Positions 54,670 to 62,756 of a DNA stretch of 64,000 nucleotides are shown here, piece after piece. How positions within the stretch are numbered: position 1 is the first letter of the stretch; every line of letters starts with the position of its first letter. Under the pieces are notes generated by a model. That model was not told the DNA's origin. It worked only from the letters and a program-made list of their open reading frames with translations, and ran no database searches. Source of the DNA: Prauserella flavalba (GTDB taxonomy: Bacteria > Actinomycetota > Actinomycetes > Mycobacteriales > Pseudonocardiaceae); NCBI RefSeq assembly GCF_003202235.1, contig NZ_MASU01000007.1, positions 124,001 through 188,000 on the forward strand, written 5' to 3'. Position numbers and translations under genes: made by a program.

Positions 54670-56094
54670 TCAGGCGTGGTCGTCCTCACCGAGACGGTGC
54701 ACACGGATCAGGTTGGTCGAACCGACGGTCCCCGGCGGCGAGCCCGCGACGATCACCACGAGGTCGCCCGCCTGGTACCTGCCCGTCTCCAGCATCGCGT
54801 GGTCGACCTGCTGGATCATCCGGTCCGTCGAGTCGGCGTGCGGCACGATCCGCGCCGTGGTGCCCCACGTCATCGCCAGCTGGCTGCGCACGCTCTCCAG
54901 CGGGGTGAACGCCAGCAGGGGCAGCCGCGTGTGCAGCCGCGCGAGCCTGCGCACGGTGTCGCCGGACTGCGTGAACGCCACCAGAGCCTTGGCGTTGAGC
55001 CGCTCGCCGATGTCGCGGGCGGCGTAGGAGATCACGCCGCGCTTGGTGCGGGGCACGTGGCTCAGCGGCGGCACGGACGGCAGGTCCGCCTCCACGGCCT
55101 CGACGATGCGGCTCATCGTCTCGACCGTCTCGATCGGATAGCGCCCCACGCTGGTCTCACCGGAGAGCATCACCGCGTCGGCGCCGTCGAGCACCGCGTT
55201 GGCGACGTCCGACGCCTCGGCACGGGTCGGCCGCGAGTTGTTGATCATCGAGTCGAGCATCTGCGTCGCGACGATCACCGGCTTGGCGTTCTCCCGCGCG
55301 ATCTGGATGGCGCGCTTCTGCACCAGCGGCACCTGCTCGAGCGGCAGCTCGACGCCGAGGTCGCCGCGCGCGACCATCAGCCCGTCGAACGCCAGCACGA
55401 TCGCCTCGAGGTTGTAGACGGCCTCGGGCTTCTCCAGCTTGGCGATCACCGGGACCCGGCCCTTGCCGACGCGGTCCATCACCTGGTGCACGAGGTCGAT
55501 GTCGGCGGGCGAGCGCACGAACGACAGCGCGACGAAGTCGACGCCGAGCTGGAGCGCGAACTCGAGGTCCTCGATGTCCTTGTCGGACAGCGCGGGCACC
55601 GACACGTCCATGCCGGGCAGGGACACGCCCTTGTTGTTGCTGACCTGGCCGCCCTCGGTGACCTCGCAGATCACGTCCGGGCCCTCGACGGAGTCCACGA
55701 CCAGCCCGACCTTGCCGTCGTCGACCAGCAGCCGGTCACCCGGCCTGGCGTCCCTGGCGAGGCCCTTGTAAGTCGTCGACACGCGGTCGTGGGTCCCGGC
55801 CACGTCCTCGACGGTGATGCGGACCTTGTCGCCGGTCCGCCACTCGACCGGACCGCCCGCGAAGGTACCGAGCCGGATCTTGGGGCCCTGCAGGTCGGCG
55901 AGGATGCCCACCGCACGGCCGGTCTCCGCCGCCGCGGCACGGATGAGGTCGTAGACCTCCTTGTGGTCGCCATGGCTGCCATGGCTGAAGTTCATGCGTG
56001 CGACATCCATGCCCGCCTCGACGAGCGCACGGACCTTCTCCGCCGTCGCCGTCGCCGGGCCGAGGGTACATACGATCTTCGCTCGTCGGCTCAC
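54670..56094 (-). CDS. pyk: Pyruvate kinase
   Basis: A 474-residue pyruvate kinase making pyruvate and ATP from phosphoenolpyruvate. RRAKIVCTLGPATATAEKV and ARMNFSHGSHGDH form the start of the barrel. The catalytic Lys is in PVIAKLEKPEAV, the metal site is MVARGDLGVELPLE, and VIVATQMLDSMI and the C-terminal domain are complete. GTG start at 56094 without a strong Shine-Dalgarno. The effector-binding C-terminal domain is present, so allosteric control is likely. The DUF2461 gene lies 66 nt upstream. Confidence 0.96.
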   Translation of the reverse strand: MSRRAKIVCTLGPATATAEKVRALVEAGMDVARMNFSHGSHGDHKEVYDLIRAAAAETGRAVGILADLQGPKIRLGTFAGGPVEWRTGDKVRITVEDVAGTHDRVSTTYKGLARDARPGDRLLVDDGKVGLVVDSVEGPDVICEVTEGGQVSNNKGVSLPGMDVSVPALSDKDIEDLEFALQLGVDFVALSFVRSPADIDLVHQVMDRVGKGRVPVIAKLEKPEAVYNLEAIVLAFDGLMVARGDLGVELPLEQVPLVQKRAIQIARENAKPVIVATQMLDSMINNSRPTRAEASDVANAVLDGADAVMLSGETSVGRYPIETVETMSRIVEAVEADLPSVPPLSHVPRTKRGVISYAARDIGERLNAKALVAFTQSGDTVRRLARLHTRLPLLAFTPLESVRSQLAMTWGTTARIVPHADSTDRMIQQVDHAMLETGRYQAGDLVVIVAGSPPGTVGSTNLIRVHRLGEDDHA

Positions 56095-56160
56095 ACCCGG
56101 GAAGCCTAGTCCCTCACCGCTCGTACGTCTTTACCGATCCCGAGATCGTTAAGGAACGGT

Positions 56161-56826
56161 TCACCGGCGGGGCAGCTCGCTGGCCCCCACCCTGTCCCTC
56201 GCCCACTCGTTGAACGCCCGCAGCTGCCGCCACGCCTTGCGCACCCGGTCGAGGCACGCGCGCTCGTGCAGCGTGTCGTCGGGCTCCCACACGCGCACGG
56301 CGTACAGCGAGCGGTGCCGCAGCAGGTCAAGGCGGGGATGACCGGCATCGAAGCCCCTCGGCTTGGTCTTCATGCGGTCGCCCGCGATCTCCCATCCCGC
56401 CCCGCGCAGCTTGGCGAGGATCCTGGCCAGTTCCTCGCCGTGGATCTCGGTGTCGACCGCCTGCCGGAACCGGGCGAGCTGGTCGGAGGCGAGGTGGAAA
56501 CAGCCGCCGCCCACCCGAAGGCCGTCGGGCCCCACCTCGACGTAGTAGGCCCCGCCGCCGCGGCCCTGCTCGATCACCGCGCCGCAGTGGGTCTTGTACG
56601 GGCTCTTGTCCCTGGCGAACCGGACGTCGCGGTAGGGCCGGAACACCTTGCCCTCGCCGAACCCGGCGCCGAACTCGGGCGCCAGCTCGGCGAGCAGCGC
56701 CTCCATCGGGGCGCGCACGTCGGACTTGTACGTCGCCAGATTCGCGTCCCAGTACGTCTTGGAGTTGTCGACCATCAGGCCGTCGTAGAAGTCGATGGCG
56801 TACTCGCCGAAACCCCCGAACCGCAT
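56161..56826 (-). CDS. DUF2461 family protein
   Basis: A 221-residue protein of the DUF2461/TIGR02453 family: FGEYAIDFYDGLMVDNSKTY, FRPYRDVRFARDKSPYKTH (the family's strongest motif), and GAYYVEVGPDGLRVGGGCFH. No catalytic role is known. ATG 56826 is the clear start; everything upstream in the same frame is shadow of the next gene. It follows the TetR gene by 17 nt and could be in its operon. Confidence 0.88.
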   Translation of the reverse strand: MRFGGFGEYAIDFYDGLMVDNSKTYWDANLATYKSDVRAPMEALLAELAPEFGAGFGEGKVFRPYRDVRFARDKSPYKTHCGAVIEQGRGGGAYYVEVGPDGLRVGGGCFHLASDQLARFRQAVDTEIHGEELARILAKLRGAGWEIAGDRMKTKPRGFDAGHPRLDLLRHRSLYAVRVWEPDDTLHERACLDRVRKAWRQLRAFNEWARDRVGASELPRR

Positions 56827-56843
56827 GGTGCCAACCCTAGAAC

Positions 56844-57407
56844 TCAGCCCGCGAGGTACCGGAAGAGGTCGTCGACGAGCTGCCCCGGCCCCGCGTTGCC
56901 CTTGCCGCCCTCGGCGATGTGCCCGGACAGCGCCAGATCCACCGCGCCGTGGGTGAGCGCGCGCACCAGCGAGCCCAGCCGCTCGGGCTCGCCCGGCGGC
57001 AGCGCGCCGGACTCCTGCGCCGCCGCGACGAGCGCCACGAGCCGAGCCTGGGCCGTCTCCGCCGCGGCACCCAGCTCCGGCAGGTCGTCGCCGGGCCAGC
57101 GGCCGAAGACGAGTTTGAACCGCTCCGGATGCGCCAGGGCCCAGCCGGCGTAGTGGTGCATCGCCGCGCGCAGGACCTCCCCCGCGTCGCCGCCGCGCCC
57201 GGGCTCGAAGGCCTCGGCCAGCCCGGTCAGCTCGCGGGCGGCGACGGCGCCCAGCAGCGCGCGCTTGTCGGCGAAGTGCTTGTACGGGGCGTTGTGGGAC
57301 ACCCCGGCCAGACGGCCGACCTCGCGGAGCGTCACGGCCTCGGGGCCGCCCTCGTCGAGCAGCCGGGCGGCGGCGTCGACGAGCGCCGCGCGGGTTCCGG
57401 GTGGCAT
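56844..57407 (-). CDS. TetR-family regulator
   Basis: A 187-residue TetR protein. The DNA-binding domain has RAALVDAAARLLDEGGPEAV and VSHNAPYKHFADKRALLGAV. The C-terminal TetR_C_33-like region includes HHYAGWALAHPERFKLVFGR. ATG 57407 is preferred; a TTG at 57467 would add a non-conserved segment. It lies upstream of DUF2461, likely co-transcribed, and may autoregulate. Ligand and targets are unknown. Confidence 0.85.
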   Translation of the reverse strand: MPPGTRAALVDAAARLLDEGGPEAVTLREVGRLAGVSHNAPYKHFADKRALLGAVAARELTGLAEAFEPGRGGDAGEVLRAAMHHYAGWALAHPERFKLVFGRWPGDDLPELGAAAETAQARLVALVAAAQESGALPPGEPERLGSLVRALTHGAVDLALSGHIAEGGKGNAGPGQLVDDLFRYLAG

Positions 57408-57470
57408 CCGCTGATCGTAGCCGGGCCACGCTGCCGCCACGGCAGGGCGGCCGTCCGATGTGGACAACGG

Positions 57471-57502
57471 GCCGCTGACGGGCGGGCGGCCCCGTCAGCG
57501 GC
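57471..57502 (-). terminator. Hairpin terminator after phosphofructokinase
   Basis: GCCGCTGACGGG (57471-57482) pairs over 12 bp with the complementary arm at 57491-57502, leaving an 8-nt loop. It lies 10 nt past the kinase stop at 57513. No U-run is present. Confidence 0.72.
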
Positions 57503-57512
57503 AGGCGTCCGC

Positions 57513-58538
57513 TCAGCCGAAGAAGACCTCGGCCTCGGCGTAGCGCTCCGGCGGCACCGTCTTGAGCTCGGCGGTGGCCTCGGCGAGCTTGACGCGCACG
57601 ATGTCGGTGCCGCGCAGGGCCACCATCACGCCGAAGTCGCCATCGGCGACCGCGTCCACCGCGTGCAGGCCGAAGCGCGTGGCGAGCACGCGGTCGTAGG
57701 CCGTCGGCGTCCCGCCGCGCTGGACGTGCCCGAGCACGACGGCACGCGACTCCTTGCCGGTGCGCTCGGCGATCTCCTCCGCGAGCCACGTGCCGACGCC
57801 GCCGAGCCGAACGTGCCCGAAGGCGTCCTTCTCACCGCTCTGCAGCACCTCGGCGCCACCCTCGGGCAGCGCGCCCTCGGCGACCACGATGATCGGCGCG
57901 TACTCGCGCTCGAACCGGCGCTCCACCCACTGCACGACCTGCTCGACTGAGAACGGCCGCTCCGGCACCAGGATCACGCTCGCGCCACCGGCGAGACCCG
58001 AGTGCAGCGCGATCCAGCCGGCGTGGCGGCCCATGACCTCCACGACGAGTGCGCGGTGGTGCGACTCGGCGGTGGTGTGCAGGCGGTCGATCGCCTCGGT
58101 GGCGATGTGCACGGCCGTGTCGAAGCCGAAGGTGTAGTCGGTGGCGCCGAGGTCGTTGTCGATCGTCTTGGGCACACCGACGACGTTCACGCCCTCGTCG
58201 GTGAGTCGCTTCGCGACGCCGAGCGTGTCCTCGCCGCCGATCGCGACGAGCGCGTCCACGCCCTGCTCGGCGAGCACCGCCTTGATGCGCTCGGTGCCGT
58301 TCTCCTCCTTGTACGGGTTGGTCCGCGAGGAGCCGAGGATCGTGCCGCCGCGGGTGAGGATGCCCTCGACGTCGTCGCGGCCCAGCGGCCTGCCCTCCCC
58401 GGTGAGCGGTCCGCGCCACCCGTTGCGGAAGCCGACGAACTCCCAGCCGTGCACGTCGATGCCCTTGAGCACGACCGCACGGATGACCGCGTTGAGCCCG
58501 GGGCAGTCCCCGCCGCCGGTCAGCACACCGACTCGCAT
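57513..58538 (-). CDS. pfp: 6-phosphofructokinase, probably PPi-dependent type
   Basis: A 341-residue PFK-A-family enzyme phosphorylating fructose 6-phosphate. It has GVLTGGGDCPGLNAVIRAVV (phosphoryl donor loop), PKTIDNDL with the catalytic Asp, VEVMGRHAGW and LGHVQRGGTPTAYD. The donor loop reads IGGEDTLGVA, with Asp where ATP-type E. coli PfkA has Gly104; Asp there favours PPi as donor, as in the A. methanolica enzyme that this protein closely resembles. Some actinobacterial relatives with similar loops are ATP enzymes, so donor choice needs assay. ATG 58538. Divergent from the aroG leader. Confidence 0.85.
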   Translation of the reverse strand: MRVGVLTGGGDCPGLNAVIRAVVLKGIDVHGWEFVGFRNGWRGPLTGEGRPLGRDDVEGILTRGGTILGSSRTNPYKEENGTERIKAVLAEQGVDALVAIGGEDTLGVAKRLTDEGVNVVGVPKTIDNDLGATDYTFGFDTAVHIATEAIDRLHTTAESHHRALVVEVMGRHAGWIALHSGLAGGASVILVPERPFSVEQVVQWVERRFEREYAPIIVVAEGALPEGGAEVLQSGEKDAFGHVRLGGVGTWLAEEIAERTGKESRAVVLGHVQRGGTPTAYDRVLATRFGLHAVDAVADGDFGVMVALRGTDIVRVKLAEATAELKTVPPERYAEAEVFFG

Positions 58539-58655
58539 CAGTTCAAACCTCCGCGTTTGTCCTGCGTTTGTTCTGCGTCACACTTGGCGCCGCCAGCCTA
58601 GCGGCACTCCTCTTGATCGGTGCAGGTGCGTCGGTCGTCTGTTACAGTCACGGCC

Positions 58656-58721
58656 GTGCAGCGTTATTTCTGGTTTAGCAGGCCGGCCCGCGGTGGGTCG
58701 GTCGGCGACGCCGTGCGCTGA
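58656..58721 (+). CDS. Aromatic-amino-acid leader peptide of aroG
   Basis: A 21-residue open frame from GTG 58656 reads MQRYFWFSRP at its start, so codons 4-7 are Tyr-Phe-Trp-Phe, the three end products of the pathway that DAHP synthase opens. It ends at TGA 58719-58721, 72 nt before aroG. TACAGT (58643-58648) ends 7 nt before the GTG, consistent with a leaderless start. It would sense charged tRNA(Tyr/Phe/Trp) by ribosome stalling. This frame is too short for ordinary gene finding. Confidence 0.8.
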   Translation: MQRYFWFSRPARGGSVGDAVR

Positions 58722-58734
58722 CCATCTACCACCT

Positions 58735-58775
58735 CGAGCCGGACGCCAAGCCGGCTCGGGACGCGGGACGGCTTG
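58735..58775 (+). promoter_or_regulatory. Attenuator with mutually exclusive hairpins before aroG
   Basis: Hairpin A pairs CGAGCCGG (58735-58742) with CCGGCTCG (58751-58758). Hairpin B pairs CAAGCCG (58747-58753) with CGGCTTG (58769-58775) and ends just before the aroG Shine-Dalgarno (GGAAAGGAAG, 58777-58786). A and B share bases and cannot coexist. Also CCGGCCCG (58683-58690), just after the Tyr-Phe-Trp-Phe codons, can pair with the left arm of A (7 of 8). This is the classical switch layout. Confidence 0.65.
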
Positions 58776-58793
58776 CGGAAAGGAAGCCTCCCG

Positions 58794-59885
58794 ATGTCAC
58801 TCACCGCAGCTCCCGCGGACACCACCGACCCGCTCCAGCAGCTGGACGCGCAGCGGACCACGCACGTCAGCCCGCTGCTGTCGCCCGCGCTGCTGCGCGA
58901 GGAGCACCCGATGGACGCGGCGGTCGCCAAGACCGTCGCGCAGGGCCGCGCCGACACCGTCGACATCCTCGACGGCCGTGACGACCGGCTGCTCGTCGTG
59001 GCGGGCCCGTGTTCCGTGCACGACCCCGAGGCCGCGCTCGACTACGCGCGCCGGCTCGCCGCGCACGCCGAGAAGGTCCGCGACCAGCTGCACATCGTGA
59101 TGCGGGTGTACTTCGAGAAGCCGAGGACCACGCTGGGCTGGAAGGGCCTCATCAACGATCCGGACCTCGACGGCAGCTTCGCGGTGAACAAGGGCCTGCG
59201 CCTGGCCCGGCAGCTGCTGCTCGACGTCTCCGCGCTCGGACTGCCGGTGGGCTGCGAGTTCCTCGACCCGATCACGCCGCAGTTCATCTCCGACACGGTG
59301 AGCTGGGGCTCGATCGGCGCGCGGACGGCGGCCAGCCAGGTGCACCGCCAGCTGTGCAGCGCGCTGTCGATGCCGGTGGGGATCAAGAACTCGACCGAGG
59401 GCGACGTGCAGGTCGCCGTCGACGCCACGCGCGCGGCCGCGGCGAGCCACGTGTTCCCCGGCATCAACTCCGACGGGCTGGCGGCGCTGTTCACCACGGC
59501 GGGCAACCCCGACTGTCACGTGATCCTGCGCGGCAGCAGCGCGGGCCCCAACCACGACGCCGAGACCGTCGCCGACACGCTCGCCCGCCTGCGCAAGGCC
59601 GGGCTGCCCGAGCGGGTGCTCGTCGACGCCAGCCACGGCAACAGCGGCAAGGACCACCACCGGCAGGCCGGCGTGGTGAGCGAGCTGGCCGCCCGCATCG
59701 GCGCCGGGGAACGCGGGATCACCGGGCTGATGCTGGAGAGCTTCCTCGAGGGCGGGCGCCAGGACCTCACCCTCGGCAGGGCCGGCGAGCTGGCCTACGG
59801 CCAGAGCATCACCGACGCCTGCGTGGACTGGGACACGACGGCCACCCTCCTCGACGACCTCGCCGCCGCCGTCCGAGCCCGCTGA
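58794..59885 (+). CDS. aroG: 3-deoxy-D-arabino-heptulosonate 7-phosphate synthase (type I)
   Basis: A 363-residue class I DAHP synthase (AroG/AroF type) condensing phosphoenolpyruvate and erythrose 4-phosphate, the first step of aromatic amino-acid synthesis. It has VVAGPCSVHDPEAALDYA, MRVYFEKPRTTLGWKGLIND, GIKNSTEGDVQVAVDA and LVDASHGNSGKDHHRQ. ATG 58794 has AGGAAG seven nucleotides upstream; a TTG at 58773 would precede the ribosome-binding site. Regulation is probably by the leader peptide and attenuator just upstream, in addition to feedback inhibition of the enzyme. It converges with RNase AS across palindrome E4. Confidence 0.95.
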   Translation: MSLTAAPADTTDPLQQLDAQRTTHVSPLLSPALLREEHPMDAAVAKTVAQGRADTVDILDGRDDRLLVVAGPCSVHDPEAALDYARRLAAHAEKVRDQLHIVMRVYFEKPRTTLGWKGLINDPDLDGSFAVNKGLRLARQLLLDVSALGLPVGCEFLDPITPQFISDTVSWGSIGARTAASQVHRQLCSALSMPVGIKNSTEGDVQVAVDATRAAAASHVFPGINSDGLAALFTTAGNPDCHVILRGSSAGPNHDAETVADTLARLRKAGLPERVLVDASHGNSGKDHHRQAGVVSELAARIGAGERGITGLMLESFLEGGRQDLTLGRAGELAYGQSITDACVDWDTTATLLDDLAAAVRAR

Positions 59886-59891
59886 CAAACG

Positions 59892-59944
59892 GCCCCCAAG
59901 GCCACCTTTGTTGCGTTGAACGCAACAAAGGTGGCCTTGGGGGC
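59892..59944. repeat. Long palindromic repeat E4 (26-bp perfect stem)
   Basis: A 53-nt palindrome with a single central base; the arm starts GCCCCCAAGGCCACCTTTG and continues TTGCGTT. It lies 6 nt after the aroG stop and 2 nt before the stop of the convergent RNase gene. It shares its outer arm with E1 while its centre (GCGTTGAACGC) is the same as in E2. Confidence 0.85.
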
Positions 59945-59946
59945 GG

Positions 59947-60450
59947 CTACGCGGCGGGGAAACCTTTGCGGCGGCGGACCTCCTCGATCACGCGCCAGCG
60001 TTCGAGGTTGTGCCGCGCGTCGGCGAGGGCGTCGTGCGCGTCGGCGGGCGGCGAGGGCAGCCGCGGCTTGCCGACGTCCTCCCAGCGCTGCCGCAGGTCG
60101 CGGGTGAACCGGGGCAGCTGCCGCGGCAGCGCGGGCATCGGCCCCCACAGCTGGGCGAGCGCGACGTGGTCGTACGCGGCGAACCATGCCCACAGCTCGA
60201 TGCCGCCGGGCGGGCTGCCGAGGAACTCCAGCAGGTCGGCCCGGATGCGTTCCCGGCTGCGCCACGCGGGATCCGCAGGCGAGGGCAGCTTGTCGAGCAC
60301 GTTCTCGCGCACCCACGGACCCGCCTTGGCGGGGTCGAACTCGGTGGACACGGCGTAGAACTCACGGCCGGAGGTGTCCACGACACCGATCGACACCAGG
60401 TCGATCGTCACGCCGTCCTCGATGAACTCGGTGTCGTAGAAGAATCGCAC
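59947..60450 (-). CDS. 3'-5' exoribonuclease, RNase AS type
   Basis: A 167-residue DEDD exonuclease. FFYDTEFIEDGVTIDLVSIG gives Asp and Glu of motif I, WAWFAAYDHVALAQLWG the motif II Asp, and DAHDALADARHN the motif III His and Asp (DEDDh). This matches the mycobacterial polyadenylate-specific RNase (Rv2179c), which degrades adenylated RNA. GTG start 60450. Upstream on the same strand lies plsC, 21 nt away, so the two are probably co-transcribed. Complete catalytic set, so activity is expected. Confidence 0.9.
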   Translation of the reverse strand: MRFFYDTEFIEDGVTIDLVSIGVVDTSGREFYAVSTEFDPAKAGPWVRENVLDKLPSPADPAWRSRERIRADLLEFLGSPPGGIELWAWFAAYDHVALAQLWGPMPALPRQLPRFTRDLRQRWEDVGKPRLPSPPADAHDALADARHNLERWRVIEEVRRRKGFPAA

Positions 60451-60471
60451 CGCAGCACGGTACTCGACCGC

Positions 60472-61233
60472 TCAGCCCGCCTTGCTCCGCGGGAGCCGGG
60501 CGGCGTCGCGGGCGTCGGGCTGCAGCGGGACCGCGGGCCGCACCCCGGCGGCCTCGGCGGCGAGCAGCTCCTTGGCCTTCGCGGCGTAGATGTCCACGTA
60601 CTCCTGGCCGGACAGCTCCATGAGCGCGTACATGATCTCGTCGGTGATCGAGCGCTCGATGAAGCGGTCGCCGGAAAGGCCCTCGTAGCGGGAGAAGTCC
60701 AGCGGCTTGCCGAACCGGATCTCCAGCCTGCGCGGCCGCCACATCTTGGAGCCGATGGGGTTCACGGACTCGGTGCCGACCATCGCGACCGGGATCACCG
60801 GCACCCGCGCCTCCAGCGCGATGCGCGCGACGCCCGTCTTGCCCTTGTAGAGCCTGGCGTCCGGGGACCGCGTGCCCTCAGGGTAGATGCCCAGCAGGCG
60901 GCCTTCCCGCAACAGCCGGATCGCCGTGTCGAGCGCGGCCTGCGCCGCCGAGCCGCCGGAGCGGTCGATCGGGAACTGGCCGACACCCGTGAAGAACCAC
61001 TTCTTGAGCCTGCCCTTGATCCCGGGCTCGGTGAAGTACTCCTGCTTGGCGGGGAACGTGACGCGGCGGGACACATAGAGCGGCATGAAGAAGGAGTCGG
61101 CGACCGCGAGGTGGTTGCTCGCCAGTATCGCGCCGCCGCTCTCCGGGATGTTCTCCAGGCCGGTGACCTTGGTCGGCCAGAAGAGCCGCAGCAGCGGCCC
61201 GAGCAGCACGTACTTCATGAGGCGATACAGCAC
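60472..61233 (-). CDS. plsC: 1-acyl-glycerol-3-phosphate acyltransferase
   Basis: A 253-residue PlsC-family acyltransferase placing the second acyl chain in phosphatidate synthesis. The catalytic motif is SNHLAVADSFFM (NHxxxxD form), with FPIDRSGGS (block II), YPEGTRSPDARL (block III) and VPVIPVAMVGTE (block IV). A hydrophobic N-terminus (YVLLGPLLRLFW) suggests membrane association. The GTG 61233 start is used; ATG 61218 is an alternative. It is followed 21 nt later by RNase AS. Confidence 0.9.
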   Translation of the reverse strand: MLYRLMKYVLLGPLLRLFWPTKVTGLENIPESGGAILASNHLAVADSFFMPLYVSRRVTFPAKQEYFTEPGIKGRLKKWFFTGVGQFPIDRSGGSAAQAALDTAIRLLREGRLLGIYPEGTRSPDARLYKGKTGVARIALEARVPVIPVAMVGTESVNPIGSKMWRPRRLEIRFGKPLDFSRYEGLSGDRFIERSITDEIMYALMELSGQEYVDIYAAKAKELLAAEAAGVRPAVPLQPDARDAARLPRSKAG

Positions 61234-61420
61234 CGCGTCAAGTCCTCCTCCACGAAACCCCGGCCGGTTTGCAGCCTACGAACCCGCGCTGGCGAGGCAC
61301 AACAGCGGACACCCGCTTGCTCGATCCCCGCGACCGATCTCACAGCGAGGCCAGTGCCCCACAGCGGCCGCCGCGCGTGCGAACATGGGACCACGAAGCT
61401 CGACGGGAGGGCGATCGGGC

Positions 61421-62182
61421 ATGCCTGTGCTCGCCGGCGCGGAGCCGTTCTCGCACACCGACTCGACCGAGGTCGGCGTGCTTCTGTGCCACGGTTTCAC
61501 CGGCTCCCCGGCGAGCCTGCGCCCCTGGGGCGAGTACCTCGCGCAGCAGGGCTTCACCGTCCGCTGCCCCCGTCTGCCCGGGCACGGGACCACGTGGCAG
61601 GAGTGCAACCGCACCCGCTGGCCAGACTGGTACGGCTGCGTCGACACCGAGCTCACCGAGCTGACGGCGATCTGCGAGTCGGTGTTCGTGTTCGGCCTGT
61701 CGATGGGCGGCACGCTCGCGCTGCGGCTGGCCCAGCAGCGCGGCGACGCGGTGGCCGGGCTCGTGCTCGTGAACCCCTCCGTGCTGACGTTGCGCACGGA
61801 CGCGAAGCTGCTGCCGTTGCTGGCGCGTGTGCTGCCGTCGGTGAAGGGCCTCGGCGGGGACATCGCCAAACCGGGCGTCACCGAGCTGGCGTACGCGCGC
61901 ACGCCGGTGAAGGCCACGGAGAGCCTGAGCCGGCTGTGGAAGATCGTGCGGCAGGATCTGCCCAGGGTGACCCAGCCGCTTCTCCTCCTGCACTCGGTCG
62001 TTGACCACATCGTGGAGCCGGTGAACTCGAAGGTCATCGCCGAGGGGGTGCGCAGCACCGAGTTCGAGGAGGTGCTGCTGCGCGACAGCTACCACGTGGC
62101 GACGCTCGACAACGACGCGCCGTTGATCTTCGAACGCAGCGCCGAGTTCGTACGGACGGTCAGGCAGGTGGGTGCCCGGTGA
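61421..62182 (+). CDS. Alpha/beta hydrolase, monoacylglycerol-lipase/carboxylesterase type
   Basis: A 253-residue serine hydrolase of the EstD/Est30-like group. Oxyanion loop VLLCHGFTGSPASLRPWGEY (about 20-39), nucleophile FGLSMGGTLALRL (about 96), Asp in HSVVDHIVEPVN, and His in SYHVATLDND. Catalytic triad complete. ATG 61421 with GGGAGG ten nucleotides upstream. It overlaps the next membrane protein gene by 4 nt (GTGA). Probably a short-chain acyl ester hydrolase, substrate unknown. Confidence 0.88.
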   Translation: MPVLAGAEPFSHTDSTEVGVLLCHGFTGSPASLRPWGEYLAQQGFTVRCPRLPGHGTTWQECNRTRWPDWYGCVDTELTELTAICESVFVFGLSMGGTLALRLAQQRGDAVAGLVLVNPSVLTLRTDAKLLPLLARVLPSVKGLGGDIAKPGVTELAYARTPVKATESLSRLWKIVRQDLPRVTQPLLLLHSVVDHIVEPVNSKVIAEGVRSTEFEEVLLRDSYHVATLDNDAPLIFERSAEFVRTVRQVGAR

Positions 62183-62706
62183 ACAGAGCTGGTGGCTCCG
62201 ATGGCCCGGAGGACGTGGACGCGACCTTCGAGGAGATCATCGCGGACCTGCGCGCCGAGGGCTTCGGCGCGGAGGCCGTGAGCGACCCCGAGCCCGAACG
62301 CAGGGACTCGCGGCAGGGGGCCGATCCCCCGGCGGAGCCGAAGCCGGAGCCCGAGCCACGCCGTCCCGCCACGGAGGATCCGGCGCCCGCGGGCACGGGC
62401 TGGCGTGACAGCGGCTCCGACTGGGACGAGACCATGCTGGGCCCTGACCCGGCCGGCGACGACGAGCACTACGTCCCGCCGGAGCCGCCGCCGCTGCCGA
62501 GGCCGCGCAAGGGCGCGTTCGTGGTGCTGCTGTTCTTCGTGGTGGGCCTGCTGCTGCTCATCGCTCCCCGGCTCATCGGGCTGACGAGCACGCTGGGCAC
62601 GCCGCTCGGCATGCTCGCACTGGCCACCGGCATCGCGTTGCTGCTGCTGCGCGTGAAGCAGGGCCCGCCCGACGGGGCCGACCCGTCCAACGGCGCACAG
62701 GTCTAG
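62179..62706 (+). CDS. Acidic-tail membrane protein, unknown
   Basis: A 175-residue protein. The first 110 residues are acidic and Pro/Glu-rich (EPERRDSRQGADPPAEPKPE and similar) and likely disordered. Two adjacent hydrophobic helices follow (GAFVVLLFFVVGLLLLIAPR and LGMLALATGIALLLLRV). GTG 62179 overlaps the hydrolase stop. Conserved actinobacterial topology, with an N-terminal cytoplasmic acidic tail. No function is recognised; it may help anchor or regulate the preceding hydrolase (inference). Confidence 0.75.
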   Translation: MNRAGGSDGPEDVDATFEEIIADLRAEGFGAEAVSDPEPERRDSRQGADPPAEPKPEPEPRRPATEDPAPAGTGWRDSGSDWDETMLGPDPAGDDEHYVPPEPPPLPRPRKGAFVVLLFFVVGLLLLIAPRLIGLTSTLGTPLGMLALATGIALLLLRVKQGPPDGADPSNGAQV

Positions 62707-62756
62707 CAGTCGCGAATCCACGACGCTCGACAGAGGGCGCAGGTCGCTCCGCAGCG

